A stretch of 14,938 nucleotides of DNA. It comes from JAFAXD01 sp035472475. Lineage in GTDB: Bacteria; Pseudomonadota; Alphaproteobacteria; Rhizobiales; Xanthobacteraceae. The position numbers and the translations under genes were made by a program. The notes beneath the pieces are model-generated. The model did no database searches and was not told the DNA's origin. It was given only the letters and a program-made list of their open reading frames with translations. Positions 1-6,940 of the stretch are shown in pieces (the first letter of the stretch is position 1; each line of letters starts with the position of its first letter). The stretch lies in assembly GCA_035472475.1 (NCBI GenBank), contig DATIPA010000046.1:1-14938 (forward strand), read 5' to 3'.

Positions 1-287
1 AGCCGCAGCCAGAAGAAGCAGGCTGCCCAGAATGCCGTCATCGCGTTCGCCTTGCCGGTCAGATGCGCGATAATCACCAGCGCCGCAAAGGGTGCAAACA
101 CTTCGACCGCGTTGAGATGCGTGCGGTCGGCGCGCTTGCCCCACAGCGGTATGGGTCGCGGCGCAGGGTCGACGTAGTTGGGCGGCGTCAAAAATCCGTT
201 GGTCATCACCTGACAGACGACGTAGGGAATCCACAGGGCCGCTGTGAGCATTGCCGTCCACGCCAAGTACTTGAGGTCCGTCGACAT
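1..287 (-). CDS. MAPEG-family membrane protein (partial, C-terminus beyond window)
   Basis: Translating the minus strand from the ATG at 287 gives 95 complete codons that stay open to the window edge, so the C-terminus is missing. The N-terminus begins MSTDLKYLAWTAMLTAALW, a first membrane segment, followed by a short loop (NGFLTPPNYVDPAPRPIPLW) and the segment RADRTHLNAVEVFAPFAAL, residues about 52-70. The Arg/His/Asn/Glu pattern there is typical of MAPEG proteins (membrane-associated proteins in eicosanoid and glutathione metabolism). A second hydrophobic helix follows. A GGGGG Shine-Dalgarno run lies about 7 bases before the ATG. The gene starts 17 bases after the AHSA1-family stop and probably belongs to the same operon as the GST. 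MAPEG enzymes are trimeric inner-membrane proteins, some with glutathione transferase or peroxidase activity. The actual substrate here is unknown, and many bacterial members are uncharacterised. Confidence 0.85.
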   Translation of the reverse strand, partial: MSTDLKYLAWTAMLTAALWIPYVVCQVMTNGFLTPPNYVDPAPRPIPLWGKRADRTHLNAVEVFAPFAALVIIAHLTGKANAMTAFWAACFFWLR

Positions 288-304
288 CGATTGCCCCCTG
301 ACGT

Positions 305-739
305 TTATAGCGCCAGTTTCTGCAATTTGTTGAACGACGACGCCCACCCGCGATTGTGCAATTGGCGCACTTCGCTGGTCTGGAACAACTGTTGCACGAG
401 TTTCAGCCGCGTCCCGCCGGGTGTGGGCTCGAGCGTCACGGTGACTTCGGTCTCGTGTCCACGCAGGCCGCTGTCGTCATCCCAGCCCCACGTGAACACC
501 AATCGACGAGGGCGATCGATGAGATTGTAGACGCCGCTCACGGTGCGCAGCTGGCCGTCCGGCGTGCGCATCGTGGTCCGCCATTTTCCGCCGGGACGCA
601 CGTCGAGGTTCTTGGTTGGAATGTCGAAACCTTCCGGCCCGAACCATTTCGCCAGCAATTCGGGCTCGGTCCAGTAGTCGAACACGCGTTCGGGCGGCGC
701 CGGGATCAGGCGCTCGATCTCGAGCACACGATCATTCAT
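305..739 (-). CDS. AHSA1/SRPBCC-domain protein
   Basis: A 144-residue single-domain protein of the SRPBCC (START/Bet v1-like) superfamily, AHSA1 branch. It shows the family's N-terminal pattern of I-E-R-L-I-P-A-P-P-E-R-V-F followed by W-T-E-P-E-L-L-A-K-W-F-G-P (residues about 8-34), then VRPGGKWRTTM and a C-terminal helix carrying the conserved W in NRGWASSFNKL. Such proteins form a helix-grip fold with a hydrophobic ligand cavity; most bacterial members have no assigned ligand. The ATG at 739 overlaps the stop of the upstream ArsR gene (ATGA, 4 bases), and a GGAGG lies 5 bases before it inside the ArsR gene, so translation is probably coupled. ArsR plus AHSA1 is a common bacterial gene pair. 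The function is inferred only at the level of small-molecule binding under ArsR control. Confidence 0.9.
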   Translation of the reverse strand: MNDRVLEIERLIPAPPERVFDYWTEPELLAKWFGPEGFDIPTKNLDVRPGGKWRTTMRTPDGQLRTVSGVYNLIDRPRRLVFTWGWDDDSGLRGHETEVTVTLEPTPGGTRLKLVQQLFQTSEVRQLHNRGWASSFNKLQKLAL

Positions 740-1086
740 GACTTCCTCCGTTTGGGCGTGTCAGCTGCCGCCAGAGCTTCGAGACGATCGAGCGCGTCGG
801 ACCAGTGGCGATGCCGGCGCGTCACCCAGGATTCGACCGGTTTGAGCGCCTCGCGTCGCATACGTACGAGCCGCCACTGGCGCTCGGTGCGCCGTTCGAT
901 GAGGCCGGCGCGTTCAAGGACCTGAAGATGCCGTGAAATGGCCGGTGCACTGATCCGGAACGGCTCCGCGATATCGCCGACCGTGAGCTCGCCGCGGGCG
1001 GCGAGGCGCTCCATGATGGCGCGCCGCGTCGGATCCGCGAGTGCGGAAAAGACCGCGTCGAGCCTGTCCGGAAGCGCTGTCGTCAT
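736..1086 (-). CDS. ArsR/SmtB-family transcriptional repressor (AHSA1-associated type)
   Basis: A 116-residue winged-helix DNA-binding protein. The family core is clear: FSALADPTRRAIMERLAA at residues 13-30, then TVGDIAEPFRISAPAISRHL at about 35-54 (helix-turn-helix with recognition helix) and LERAGLIERRTERQW as the start of the wing. The alpha-3 region reads GELTVGDIAE and lacks the ELCVCDL-type cysteines of metal-sensing ArsR proteins, so it probably does not sense thiophilic metals through that site. It overlaps the AHSA1 gene by 4 bases and lies 60 bases after the DUF899 gene in the same direction. It probably represses this cluster or its own promoter, but the inducer cannot be read from the sequence. 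No strong Shine-Dalgarno precedes the ATG at 1086. Confidence 0.93.
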   Translation of the reverse strand: MTTALPDRLDAVFSALADPTRRAIMERLAARGELTVGDIAEPFRISAPAISRHLQVLERAGLIERRTERQWRLVRMRREALKPVESWVTRRHRHWSDALDRLEALAAADTPKRRKS

Positions 1087-1146
1087 CTTGGCCGATGGCG
1101 TTGCATAGGCCGGGGCGAACCGGCGTCCGCCTCCACGGAAAAAGCG

Positions 1147-1848
1147 CTACGCGGCGTATTCATCATGCCGGCGCAACCAGGACATTGGGCCGCTCTGCTC
1201 GTCCCGCCCTTTCGGCACGAGATCAAGATGCTGATAGGCGGAATTGAGCATGTCGAGACCGCGCGCATAGCACGCGTAGGTCCGATAGATGGTGCCGTCC
1301 GTGTCCTTGTAGAAGACGCTCAGTCCCGGCGCTTCCTCCATGGTGAATCGTCGGGTTCCAAAATTGTAGTTGTTGTCGGTCTTTTTCAGGTCGTCGGGTG
1401 TGAACGAGACGCCAAAATCATAGTTGAAGTCGTTGCGCAAACACGAGACCCATTTAAACGACCAGCCCATCCGTCGCTTGTACGCGTCGAGGCGTTCGAG
1501 CGGCGCGCGTGAGATCGCCACCAGGTTCACGTCGCGGTGGTTGAGATGCACCACCGTCGGATTGTAGGTGTCGGCCCAGAACGAGCAGCTTTTGCACCCG
1601 GCCTCCCAGTCGGGATGAAACATGAAGTGATAGACGATCAGCTGGCTCTTTCCCTCGAACAGATCGGCCAGCGATACCTTGCCCTTGTCTGAATCGAACA
1701 TGTAGTTCTTTTCGACCCTCACCCACGGCAACGCGCGCCGCTCTGCGCTGAGTTCGTCGCGCAGCCTGGTGAACGCCTTCTCCTTGTCGAGCAGCGCTTT
1801 GCGCTTCGCCAGCCACTGCTCGCTCGAAACAACCCGATGCGTGGTCAT
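1147..1848 (-). CDS. DUF899 family thioredoxin-like protein
   Basis: A 233-residue protein matching the DUF899 family (predicted dithiol-disulfide oxidoreductases with a thioredoxin-like fold). Visible family features are the N-terminal VSSEQWLAKRKALLDKEKAFTRLRDEL, the FDSDKGKVSLADLFEGKSQLIVYHFMF strand region, and a C-K-S-C motif at residues 85-88 just after MFHPDWEAG, followed by the W-A-D and H-L-N-H-R-D-V segments. The CxxC at the fold's active-site position suggests redox activity, but no substrate is established for the family. I chose the ATG at 1848 because a GAGG lies about 5 bases before it. A GTG at 1857, overlapping the GST stop as GTGA, is an alternative start adding three residues. 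The gene follows the GST within the same run, which fits thiol or oxidative-stress chemistry. Confidence 0.9.
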   Translation of the reverse strand: MTTHRVVSSEQWLAKRKALLDKEKAFTRLRDELSAERRALPWVRVEKNYMFDSDKGKVSLADLFEGKSQLIVYHFMFHPDWEAGCKSCSFWADTYNPTVVHLNHRDVNLVAISRAPLERLDAYKRRMGWSFKWVSCLRNDFNYDFGVSFTPDDLKKTDNNYNFGTRRFTMEEAPGLSVFYKDTDGTIYRTYACYARGLDMLNSAYQHLDLVPKGRDEQSGPMSWLRRHDEYAA

Positions 1849-1853
1849 GGCCC

Positions 1854-2519
1854 TCACCCGGCTTTGCGCTGTTCAGGTTTGGCTTGCTGCGCAGGCGGCG
1901 GCGGTGGGATCGTGTTCGTAAAGCTTGGCCTCTCGGCATTGCGATCGTAATAAGCGGCGAGATTCTTGGCGGCCGCGATCGCCTCGCTGCCCTCCGGGAA
2001 CTTGCGCACGTAGAACAGGATCGGCATGACGTTGATGTCAGCAAAGCTGAACTGGTTGCCGGCCAGGTAGTCGGTTTTCGCCACCGCCTTGTCGAGCAAC
2101 TTGATCTGTTCGCGCAGTTCGGGCGTCACCTCGTCGATTACCTTACGGTCCGGTTTGCCGTCCGCCGTTTTTGGAAAAATGTAGCCGAACAGGTAGGTGC
2201 GCACCATGGTGCGGTCGATCACGGTGTTGACCGCCGACACCCACTGCTCGGCGAGTGCGGCGCTACGTGCGTCCTCGGGGATCAAGCGCGGGCCGGGAAA
2301 CATGCGGTCGAGATACGTCCCGATCGCTTTCGATTCGAACAGCTCGAAGTCGCCATGGCGCATCGCCGGAATTTTTCCGAACGGATGGATGGCAAGGACC
2401 TCGGGCGAGTGTGGCGGCGCCGGCCGCAGGTCATAGGGTACGCCCTTTTCCTCGCACGCCATGCGGGCTACCCGGACGTAAGTCGATTGCGGAAATCCGA
2501 TAATTTCGACATTGGGCAT
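1854..2519 (-). CDS. glutathione S-transferase family protein
   Basis: A 221-residue soluble GST. The N-terminal thioredoxin-fold domain runs over residues 1-78, with the likely Ser/Thr activation site in FPQSTYVR (residues 9-16), the cis-proline in GKIPAM (Pro51) and the glutathione gamma-glutamyl-binding Glu-Ser at 62-63 (FESKAIGTYLD). The C-terminal all-helical domain contains DYLAGNQFSFADINVMPILFYV, matching the GST N-capping box/hydrophobic staple region. The last ~20 residues form an unusual tail with five consecutive prolines and several Gln/Lys. The ATG at 2519 is preceded by AGGGAG at good spacing. The gene probably opens the operon that continues through DUF899, ArsR, AHSA1 and MAPEG. 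It probably conjugates or reduces electrophiles with glutathione; the substrate is unknown. Confidence 0.92.
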   Translation of the reverse strand: MPNVEIIGFPQSTYVRVARMACEEKGVPYDLRPAPPHSPEVLAIHPFGKIPAMRHGDFELFESKAIGTYLDRMFPGPRLIPEDARSAALAEQWVSAVNTVIDRTMVRTYLFGYIFPKTADGKPDRKVIDEVTPELREQIKLLDKAVAKTDYLAGNQFSFADINVMPILFYVRKFPEGSEAIAAAKNLAAYYDRNAERPSFTNTIPPPPPAQQAKPEQRKAG

Positions 2520-2534
2520 GACGTTGCTCCCTGG

Positions 2535-2556
2535 TAATTAACTAGTTTGTTAATTA
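2535..2556. promoter_or_regulatory. AT-rich palindromic operator-like site upstream of the GST
   Basis: A perfect inverted repeat with 8-bp arms, TAATTAAC (2535-2542) and GTTAATTA (2549-2556), separated by 6 bases. A second palindrome, AACTAGTT (2540-2547), overlaps it. The site begins 16 bases upstream of the GST ATG, just outside the Shine-Dalgarno, and is far more AT-rich than its surroundings. Position and symmetry fit a repressor operator covering the promoter. The ArsR protein in the same run is one candidate binder, but nothing shown here proves that. Confidence 0.55.
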
Positions 2557-2606
2557 ATTGGCCGGTTCAGAGGTGTCAATCGGCTTTGCCGGCGATCACG
2601 CGAACG

Positions 2607-3110
2607 TCATGTCGTGTTGCGCCCCGCTTGCCAGCCGACGGTCGCCGCGGGCACCGCGTCGGTCGAGGCAAAGTATGGCTTGATGTCGATCAGCGGCGTA
2701 CCATCCAGACAGTCAAGCCCGACCACGGAGAGCCGTGTACCGTCGACCCGCACCAGCCTAATCACGCTCGTGGCGATCGGGTTCGGCCGCACCGGCGAGC
2801 GCAGTGCGAAAGTGCCACGTTGCGTGTCGTAGTGGCGCGGCGCCTGCACGACGAGGTCGCGGCGCGCCTTGTCCATCCAATAGAGCACCAATAGGTGCGA
2901 ACAGGTCTCGACTTCCTTGAGCGCGGCGGCGTAGCGCGGATCAACCTCGATGGTGCAGACCGCGTCCGACTCACGCGCGTTCTTCGGGCACTCGTCGCGC
3001 GTCGCCCACGGCGTGCGGATGCGGCCGATGAAATAAAGCCCGGCATCGAATTCCTTGGGCAGCTCGACTGCGACCTCGCCGGGGCGGAGGCCGTATGGAT
3101 CGGTGGACAT
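2607..3110 (-). CDS. trmO: TrmO-family tRNA N6-methyltransferase (TsaA/YaeB-like)
   Basis: A 167-residue TrmO/TsaA (UPF0066) protein. Family marks are F-I-G-R-I-R-T-P-W at residues 27-35, DECPKNARESDA (39-50), RGTFALRSPVRPNPIATSVI (98-117) and LDGTPLIDIKPY (135-146); the RSP-RPNPI and DGTPLIDIKPY blocks are the family signature. TrmO uses S-adenosylmethionine to methylate N6-threonylcarbamoyladenosine at position 37 of certain threonine tRNAs, with a beta-barrel fold unlike other methyltransferases. I chose the ATG at 3110 because a GGAG lies 9 bases upstream. A TTG at 3164 would add 18 residues without clear support. The gene is transcribed divergently from the ArsR-methyltransferase fusion and stops 87 bases before the GST start. 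Its tie to the detoxification cluster may be only positional. Confidence 0.88.
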   Translation of the reverse strand: MSTDPYGLRPGEVAVELPKEFDAGLYFIGRIRTPWATRDECPKNARESDAVCTIEVDPRYAAALKEVETCSHLLVLYWMDKARRDLVVQAPRHYDTQRGTFALRSPVRPNPIATSVIRLVRVDGTRLSVVGLDCLDGTPLIDIKPYFASTDAVPAATVGWQAGRNTT

Positions 3111-3229
3111 GCACGTTGACTCCAGAATCCCGTCCTTCTGTATCTCGCACGCTCCGAAGCGCAATGCGTGACCATCGCTCGAGATCGCTCGCTCTATCCT
3201 TGCAGCCGGCTACCGGCCGCCTTGCCTCG

Positions 3230-3251
3230 ACATAACGATATGTTTATATGT
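3230..3251. promoter_or_regulatory. ATATGT half-site cluster overlapping the start codon of the ArsR-methyltransferase gene
   Basis: ACATAACGATATGT (3230-3243) is an inverted repeat with ACATA/TATGT arms, and a second ATATGT follows at 3246-3251, exactly 8 bp after the one at 3238. The last half-site contains the ATG at 3248. This AT-rich patch is the only one in the 137-bp gap between the divergent genes and is a good candidate for autoregulation by the encoded ArsR-type domain. Read as a promoter, TTGCCT (3222-3227) and TATATG (3245-3250) are spaced 17 bp; that would put transcription start near 3257, where an in-frame GTG lies. This reading is speculative. Confidence 0.5.
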
Positions 3252-4252
3252 TAAGCGTGGCCCAGAATCGCTTCTCGTTCGACGAATTGTCGACCATGCT
3301 CAAGGCCGCAGGCGAGGAAACGCGGCTGCGCTTGCTTGCATTGCTGGCCGAAGCCGAGCTCACCGTCACTGAGCTCACGGAAATCCTGCGGCAGTCGCAG
3401 CCGCGCATCTCGCGGCACCTGCGGCTGTTGGCCGAGTCGGGTCTGGTGGTGCGATTTCGCGAAGGTTCGTGGGCGTTTTTCCGACTCGCCGAGCATGGCG
3501 ATAAAGCCGACCTCGCGCGCGCGCTCGCTGCGCAACTCGATTCCGACGATCGCATGATGGCCCGCGATCGCGAACGCCTGGCCGCCGTGCGTGCCGCCCG
3601 CGCGACCGCGGCGCAAGCCTATTTCCGCGAGCACGCCGCCGAGTGGGACCGGATCCGGCGCCTGCACGCCGCCGACGCCGCGGTTGAGGCCGAAATCCAG
3701 GCGGCTCTCGCCGATCGGCCGTTCCGCTCGCTACTCGATCTTGGCACTGGTACGGGCCGCATGCTCGAGCTGCTCGGGCCCGGGCTTGAGCGCGGGCTCG
3801 GCATCGACCTTTCGCTCGACATGCTGGCGCTGGCGCGCGCGCGTCTCGACCGCGCGGGCTTGCGCCACTGCAGCGTGCGGCACGGCGACATCTACGATCT
3901 CGCGTTACCGCGTGACTCGTTCGACGTCGTGATCGTGCACCAGGTATTACACTATCTGGACGATGGTGCGCGCGCGCTGCGCGAGGCTGCGCGCGTCCTG
4001 CGCCCGCAAGGTCGGTTACTGGTCATCGACTTTGCGCCGCACGAGCTCGAATTTCTGCGCGATGAACATGCCCACCGCCGGCTCGGGTTTGCGGAAGAGA
4101 CGGTCTCCCAATGGTTGGAGCAGGCCGGGCTCGATATGATCAGTCATCGCAACGTGCCGCCGGAAGCCGGCTCCGACGGCGAGATCGCAGTATCGCTGTG
4201 GCTCGCCCGCGATCCGCGGCTTGCAATCGCCGGTGCGCGTGAGGTGGCGTAG
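3248..4252 (+). CDS. ArsR-family DNA-binding domain fused to SAM-dependent methyltransferase
   Basis: A 334-residue two-domain protein. Residues about 13-80 form an ArsR winged helix (LKAAGEETRLRLLALLAE, then TVTELTEILRQSQPRISRHL as helix-turn-helix, and LAESGLVVRFREGSWAFF). Residues about 125-330 form a class I methyltransferase: motif I LLDLGTGTGR at 162-171, acidic residue of GIDLS at 185-189, HGDIYDLAL at 212-220 and FDVVIVHQVLHYL at 225-237. This fusion is widespread in alphaproteobacteria, often beside methionine/folate genes such as metF, and is thought to act in SAM or homocysteine-related control. Here metF is not adjacent. No Shine-Dalgarno precedes the ATG at 3248; GTG 3257 and ATG 3296 are in-frame alternatives. 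The stop is two bases from the stop of the convergent livM. Confidence 0.9.
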   Translation: MLSVAQNRFSFDELSTMLKAAGEETRLRLLALLAEAELTVTELTEILRQSQPRISRHLRLLAESGLVVRFREGSWAFFRLAEHGDKADLARALAAQLDSDDRMMARDRERLAAVRAARATAAQAYFREHAAEWDRIRRLHAADAAVEAEIQAALADRPFRSLLDLGTGTGRMLELLGPGLERGLGIDLSLDMLALARARLDRAGLRHCSVRHGDIYDLALPRDSFDVVIVHQVLHYLDDGARALREAARVLRPQGRLLVIDFAPHELEFLRDEHAHRRLGFAEETVSQWLEQAGLDMISHRNVPPEAGSDGEIAVSLWLARDPRLAIAGAREVA

Positions 4253-4254
4253 CG

Positions 4255-5319
4255 CTACGACTGAACCAGGCGCCGTCGCGTCGGAAACAACTCCAACCCG
4301 TAGCGCTCGTTGGCGTAGCCCCAGATGCCCTTGGGCGCGAACAGCATGATCGCGATTGCGATGACGCCGAGCAGGATCAGGTACCAAGTGCCGAAGTCGG
4401 CGAGATAGCGTTGCAGCAGGTAAAACACGATCACCCCGATCACCGGCCCTTCGAGTGTACCGATGCCGCCGATCACCACGATCAGGATCACATACGCGGT
4501 CCAGTCGAGCACTGCGAACGCGGCGTCGGGTGAAATGCGCGCCTTCTGCAGATAGATCAACGCGCCGATCATGCCGGTTGCGGCCGCGGTCAGCACGTAG
4601 ACACCCAGCTTGGTACGGACATTGTCGACCCCCACGCTCTCGGCGGTCGCCTCCTGATCGCGGATCGCGAACAGCGCAAGGCCGCGACGCGAGCGTAGCA
4701 CCAGGTAGACCGCGGCGATGGTGCCGGCCGCGAGCGCGAGCGCGATCCAGTAGCCGATGATGTCGCGGGCAGCCGGGGTGCGCACATCGAACAGCGCCCT
4801 GACCCATTCGATGCCAGCGATTTCGTTGGTGACAAACGGCGGCAGCGATGTGCCGGTCCCGCCGCCAAGTTGCTTGAATTGCGCGAACACCAGCCGATAG
4901 ACCTCGGCCACGACCCAGCTGCCGATGGCGAAATAGGCGCCGCGGAAGCGAAACACGACGAGGCCGGTCGGTATCGCAAACAGCGCCGCGATCACCCCGG
5001 CGAGCGGGATCGCGAGCAGCGGGTCAAGCCCACCAAAGATCGTGAGCGCAAACAGCAGATAACCGCCCAGGCCGACGAACGCCTGTTGGCCGACCGAGAC
5101 GAGGCCCGCATAACCGGCAAGCAGGTTCCAGCATTGCGCGAGCGCCAGCATGTAGAACACGAAAATGAGATCCTGGATCAGGTCGCGGGTGGCAAACGCC
5201 GGCAGGGCGGCCAGCGCGGCGATGAATGCGACGCTGCCCACCGTAAGAGCAATCGACAGCCGGGTCGTGACCGCGAGCCGGTAGGACGCGGCGTGAAGTG
5301 AAACGCGTTCGCTTGCCAT
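4255..5319 (-). CDS. livM: branched-chain amino acid-type ABC transporter permease (LivM family)
   Basis: A 354-residue inner-membrane permease with about ten hydrophobic segments. It carries the LivM landmark AGYAGLVSVGQQAFVGLGGY (residues 68-87), RFRGAYFAIGSWVVAEV (124-140) and the cytoplasmic coupling loop SRRGLALFAIRDQEATAESV (210-229), followed by the G-x-I-G-x-L-x-G-P block near 284-292. It pairs with the LivH-type permease to form the import channel of a HAAT-family ABC transporter. The ATG at 5319 is chosen because TGAGG lies just upstream and the LivH stop is only 4 bases away; a longer reading frame upstream would run into livH. It is the last gene of the unit and faces the ArsR-methyltransferase gene tail to tail with 2 bases between stops. 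The real substrate may not be a branched-chain amino acid. Confidence 0.94.
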   Translation of the reverse strand: MASERVSLHAASYRLAVTTRLSIALTVGSVAFIAALAALPAFATRDLIQDLIFVFYMLALAQCWNLLAGYAGLVSVGQQAFVGLGGYLLFALTIFGGLDPLLAIPLAGVIAALFAIPTGLVVFRFRGAYFAIGSWVVAEVYRLVFAQFKQLGGGTGTSLPPFVTNEIAGIEWVRALFDVRTPAARDIIGYWIALALAAGTIAAVYLVLRSRRGLALFAIRDQEATAESVGVDNVRTKLGVYVLTAAATGMIGALIYLQKARISPDAAFAVLDWTAYVILIVVIGGIGTLEGPVIGVIVFYLLQRYLADFGTWYLILLGVIAIAIMLFAPKGIWGYANERYGLELFPTRRRLVQS

Positions 5320-5323
5320 GACC

Positions 5324-6193
5324 TCAATCCAGCGCGCGTGGGAACAGGCCGCGCGGTCGAAGCACCAGAACAAACAAAAACGCGAGATGTCCGGCCAGAA
5401 TCTGCCATTCGGGGTTGATCTCAGCGCCAATTGTCTGTGCCAGCCCAATAATGACCCCGCCCGCGAGCGTCCCCCAGAAGCTACCCAGACCGCCGATGAT
5501 CACTGCCTCGAATGCATAGAGAAGACGCGCTGGTCCGATCGTCGGATCAAAATTAGCCCGCATTCCGAGATAGAGCGCCGCGATGGTGGCGACGATCATC
5601 GCGACCCCCATCGCAAGCGAGAAGATCCGGCGATGATCGATGCCCATCAGTTCGGCGATCTCGAGATCATCGGACGTTGCCCGAAAGGCGCGACCGAGCG
5701 CCGTCCTGTAAAACAGGAAATTCAGCCCGAGAATCACCAGGACCGCGGACCCAAAGGTTGCGAGCGGCATCAGGCCGACGGTGATGCCGCCGCCAAGGGA
5801 CACCGACGCGGTTTCAATCGCGCCGGCTTGCAGCCGCTGACTGTCGGCGGAGAAGCCCTGCATCAGTCCGTTCTGAATGATGATGGAAAGCCCGAAGGTC
5901 ACCAGCAGAGGGGGCAGTATGCCGTGGCCGAGCGTGCGGTTGAGGAGCAGGTGCTGGAGCCCAAGGCCGACCCCAAACATCAGCGGCAGCGCCACCAGCA
6001 GGGCTACAAAAGGATCGACCGCGAGCCAGGTGGCCAGCGCCAAGATCGCGAACGCCGCAAGCACGATGAGGTCGCCATGCGCCAGATTGACGAGCCGCAT
6101 GATGCCGAATGTGAGCGATAGGCCGGCGGCAAACAGGGCATAGAGACCACCAAGGAGCACACCCTGGATAATGGTGTCGGCGAGACCGACCAT
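5324..6193 (-). CDS. livH: branched-chain amino acid-type ABC transporter permease (LivH family)
   Basis: A 289-residue inner-membrane permease with about eight hydrophobic segments. Family landmarks are GVLLGGLYALFAAGLSLTFG (residues 11-30), IMRLVNLAHGDLIVLAAF (31-48), the coupling loop RTALGRAFRATSDDLEIAEL (163-182) with GID following, and the C-terminal FEAVIIGGLGSFWGTLAGG. It forms the second half of the transport channel with LivM. The ATG at 6193 lies one base past the LivG stop (TGACATG), so translation is probably coupled; a TTG at 6205 would add four residues and is less likely. The order livG-livH-livM on one strand with near-zero spacing shows an operon. Confidence 0.94.
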   Translation of the reverse strand: MVGLADTIIQGVLLGGLYALFAAGLSLTFGIMRLVNLAHGDLIVLAAFAILALATWLAVDPFVALLVALPLMFGVGLGLQHLLLNRTLGHGILPPLLVTFGLSIIIQNGLMQGFSADSQRLQAGAIETASVSLGGGITVGLMPLATFGSAVLVILGLNFLFYRTALGRAFRATSDDLEIAELMGIDHRRIFSLAMGVAMIVATIAALYLGMRANFDPTIGPARLLYAFEAVIIGGLGSFWGTLAGGVIIGLAQTIGAEINPEWQILAGHLAFLFVLVLRPRGLFPRALD

Positions 6194-6194
6194 G

Positions 6195-6911
6195 TCACGC
6201 TTCAATGCCGATGTAGATCTGGCGAACTTCCGTCGAAGCCATTACCCGGCGCGGCACGCCTTCCGCGACCTTGCGGCCGAAATCGAGCACGATTAATCGT
6301 CCGACGACGGCCAGTAGCGCATGCACGATATGTTCGATCCATACGATCGCCGTGCCGGCGGCATGTACGTCCCGGATGGTCTCGATCAGCGCCCCGCATT
6401 CGGCTTCCGTCAGGCCGCCGGCGATTTCGTCGAGCAACAGCAGCTGCGGTCCGGTAGCGAGCGCGCGCGCCATCTCCAGCCGCTTGCGCTCCAGCAACGT
6501 CAGCGATCGTACCGGCGTGTCGGCACGCGCGATCAGGCCCGTGTGCACCAGAATGTCAGCACATGGCGCGGCGGCATCGCGCTCCGCCAGTCCGCGCCCG
6601 TGCACGGCACCCACCAGCAGGTTTTCAAACACCGTGAGGCTCTCGAATGGCTGCGGGATCTGATAGGAGCGTCCGATCCCAAATTTGCAACGTTGATGGG
6701 CGCTGGCGGCCGTTATGTCGCGATCGTTGAGACGGATTTCGCCGCGATCGGGAGCAAGGCTCCCGGCGATCAGATTGAACAGTGTCGTCTTGCCAGCACC
6801 GTTGGGGCCGATGATGCCGAGCGCCTCGCCGGGCGCCACGGTGACGTCGAGATCATCCGCGGCGACTACCGAGCCGAACGATTTGCACAGGCCTTTGATT
6901 TGGAGAAGCAT
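6195..6911 (-). CDS. livG: branched-chain amino acid-type ABC transporter ATP-binding protein (LivG family)
   Basis: A 238-residue ABC ATPase. It has Walker A GPNGAGKT at residues 35-42, a Q-loop in GRSYQIPQPF (80-89), Walker B LLLLDE at 157-162 and an H-loop histidine at 194 (WIEHIVHAL). The helix after Walker A and the C-terminal VAEGVP segment fit the LivG branch. The signature loop reads S-L-T-L-L-E-R-K-R-L-E (136-146) rather than LSGGQ; LivG-type proteins often depart from the consensus here, so this is not evidence of decay. Start: the ATG at 6911 begins the conserved MLLQIKGLCKSFG; a TTG at 6935 would add eight residues, and neither has a convincing Shine-Dalgarno. No LivF-type second ATPase lies in the window, so the protein may homodimerise or pair with one encoded elsewhere. 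Confidence 0.93.
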   Translation of the reverse strand: MLLQIKGLCKSFGSVVAADDLDVTVAPGEALGIIGPNGAGKTTLFNLIAGSLAPDRGEIRLNDRDITAASAHQRCKFGIGRSYQIPQPFESLTVFENLLVGAVHGRGLAERDAAAPCADILVHTGLIARADTPVRSLTLLERKRLEMARALATGPQLLLLDEIAGGLTEAECGALIETIRDVHAAGTAIVWIEHIVHALLAVVGRLIVLDFGRKVAEGVPRRVMASTEVRQIYIGIEA

Positions 6912-6940
6912 GAGTGGTGTCTTGACGGACGTCAAACTCG

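Noticed and set aside
3174..3191. Short direct repeat ATCGCTCG between trmO and the ArsR-methyltransferase gene
   Set aside because: Two 8-bp copies in GC-rich DNA can easily arise by chance; no symmetry or link to a promoter was visible.
3111..3247. SAM-type riboswitch before the ArsR-methyltransferase gene
   Set aside because: The gap to the divergent gene is 137 bp and I could not find a pseudoknot or multi-helix SAM riboswitch core; the half-site array explains the AT-rich part better.
4016..4807. Minus-strand open frame of 263 codons overlapping livM and the methyltransferase gene
   Set aside because: Out of frame with the clear LivM permease on the same strand, Arg/Gly/His-rich, and crosses two genes.
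5318..6121. Plus-strand open frame of 267 codons opposite livH
   Set aside because: Very polar, Gln/Arg/Asp-rich complement of a hydrophobic membrane gene. It has no recognisable domain.
6195..6911. LivG as a decayed pseudogene because of its non-LSGGQ signature
   Set aside because: Walker A, Q-loop, Walker B and H-loop are intact, the frame is full length, and LivG-type ATPases often vary at the signature loop.
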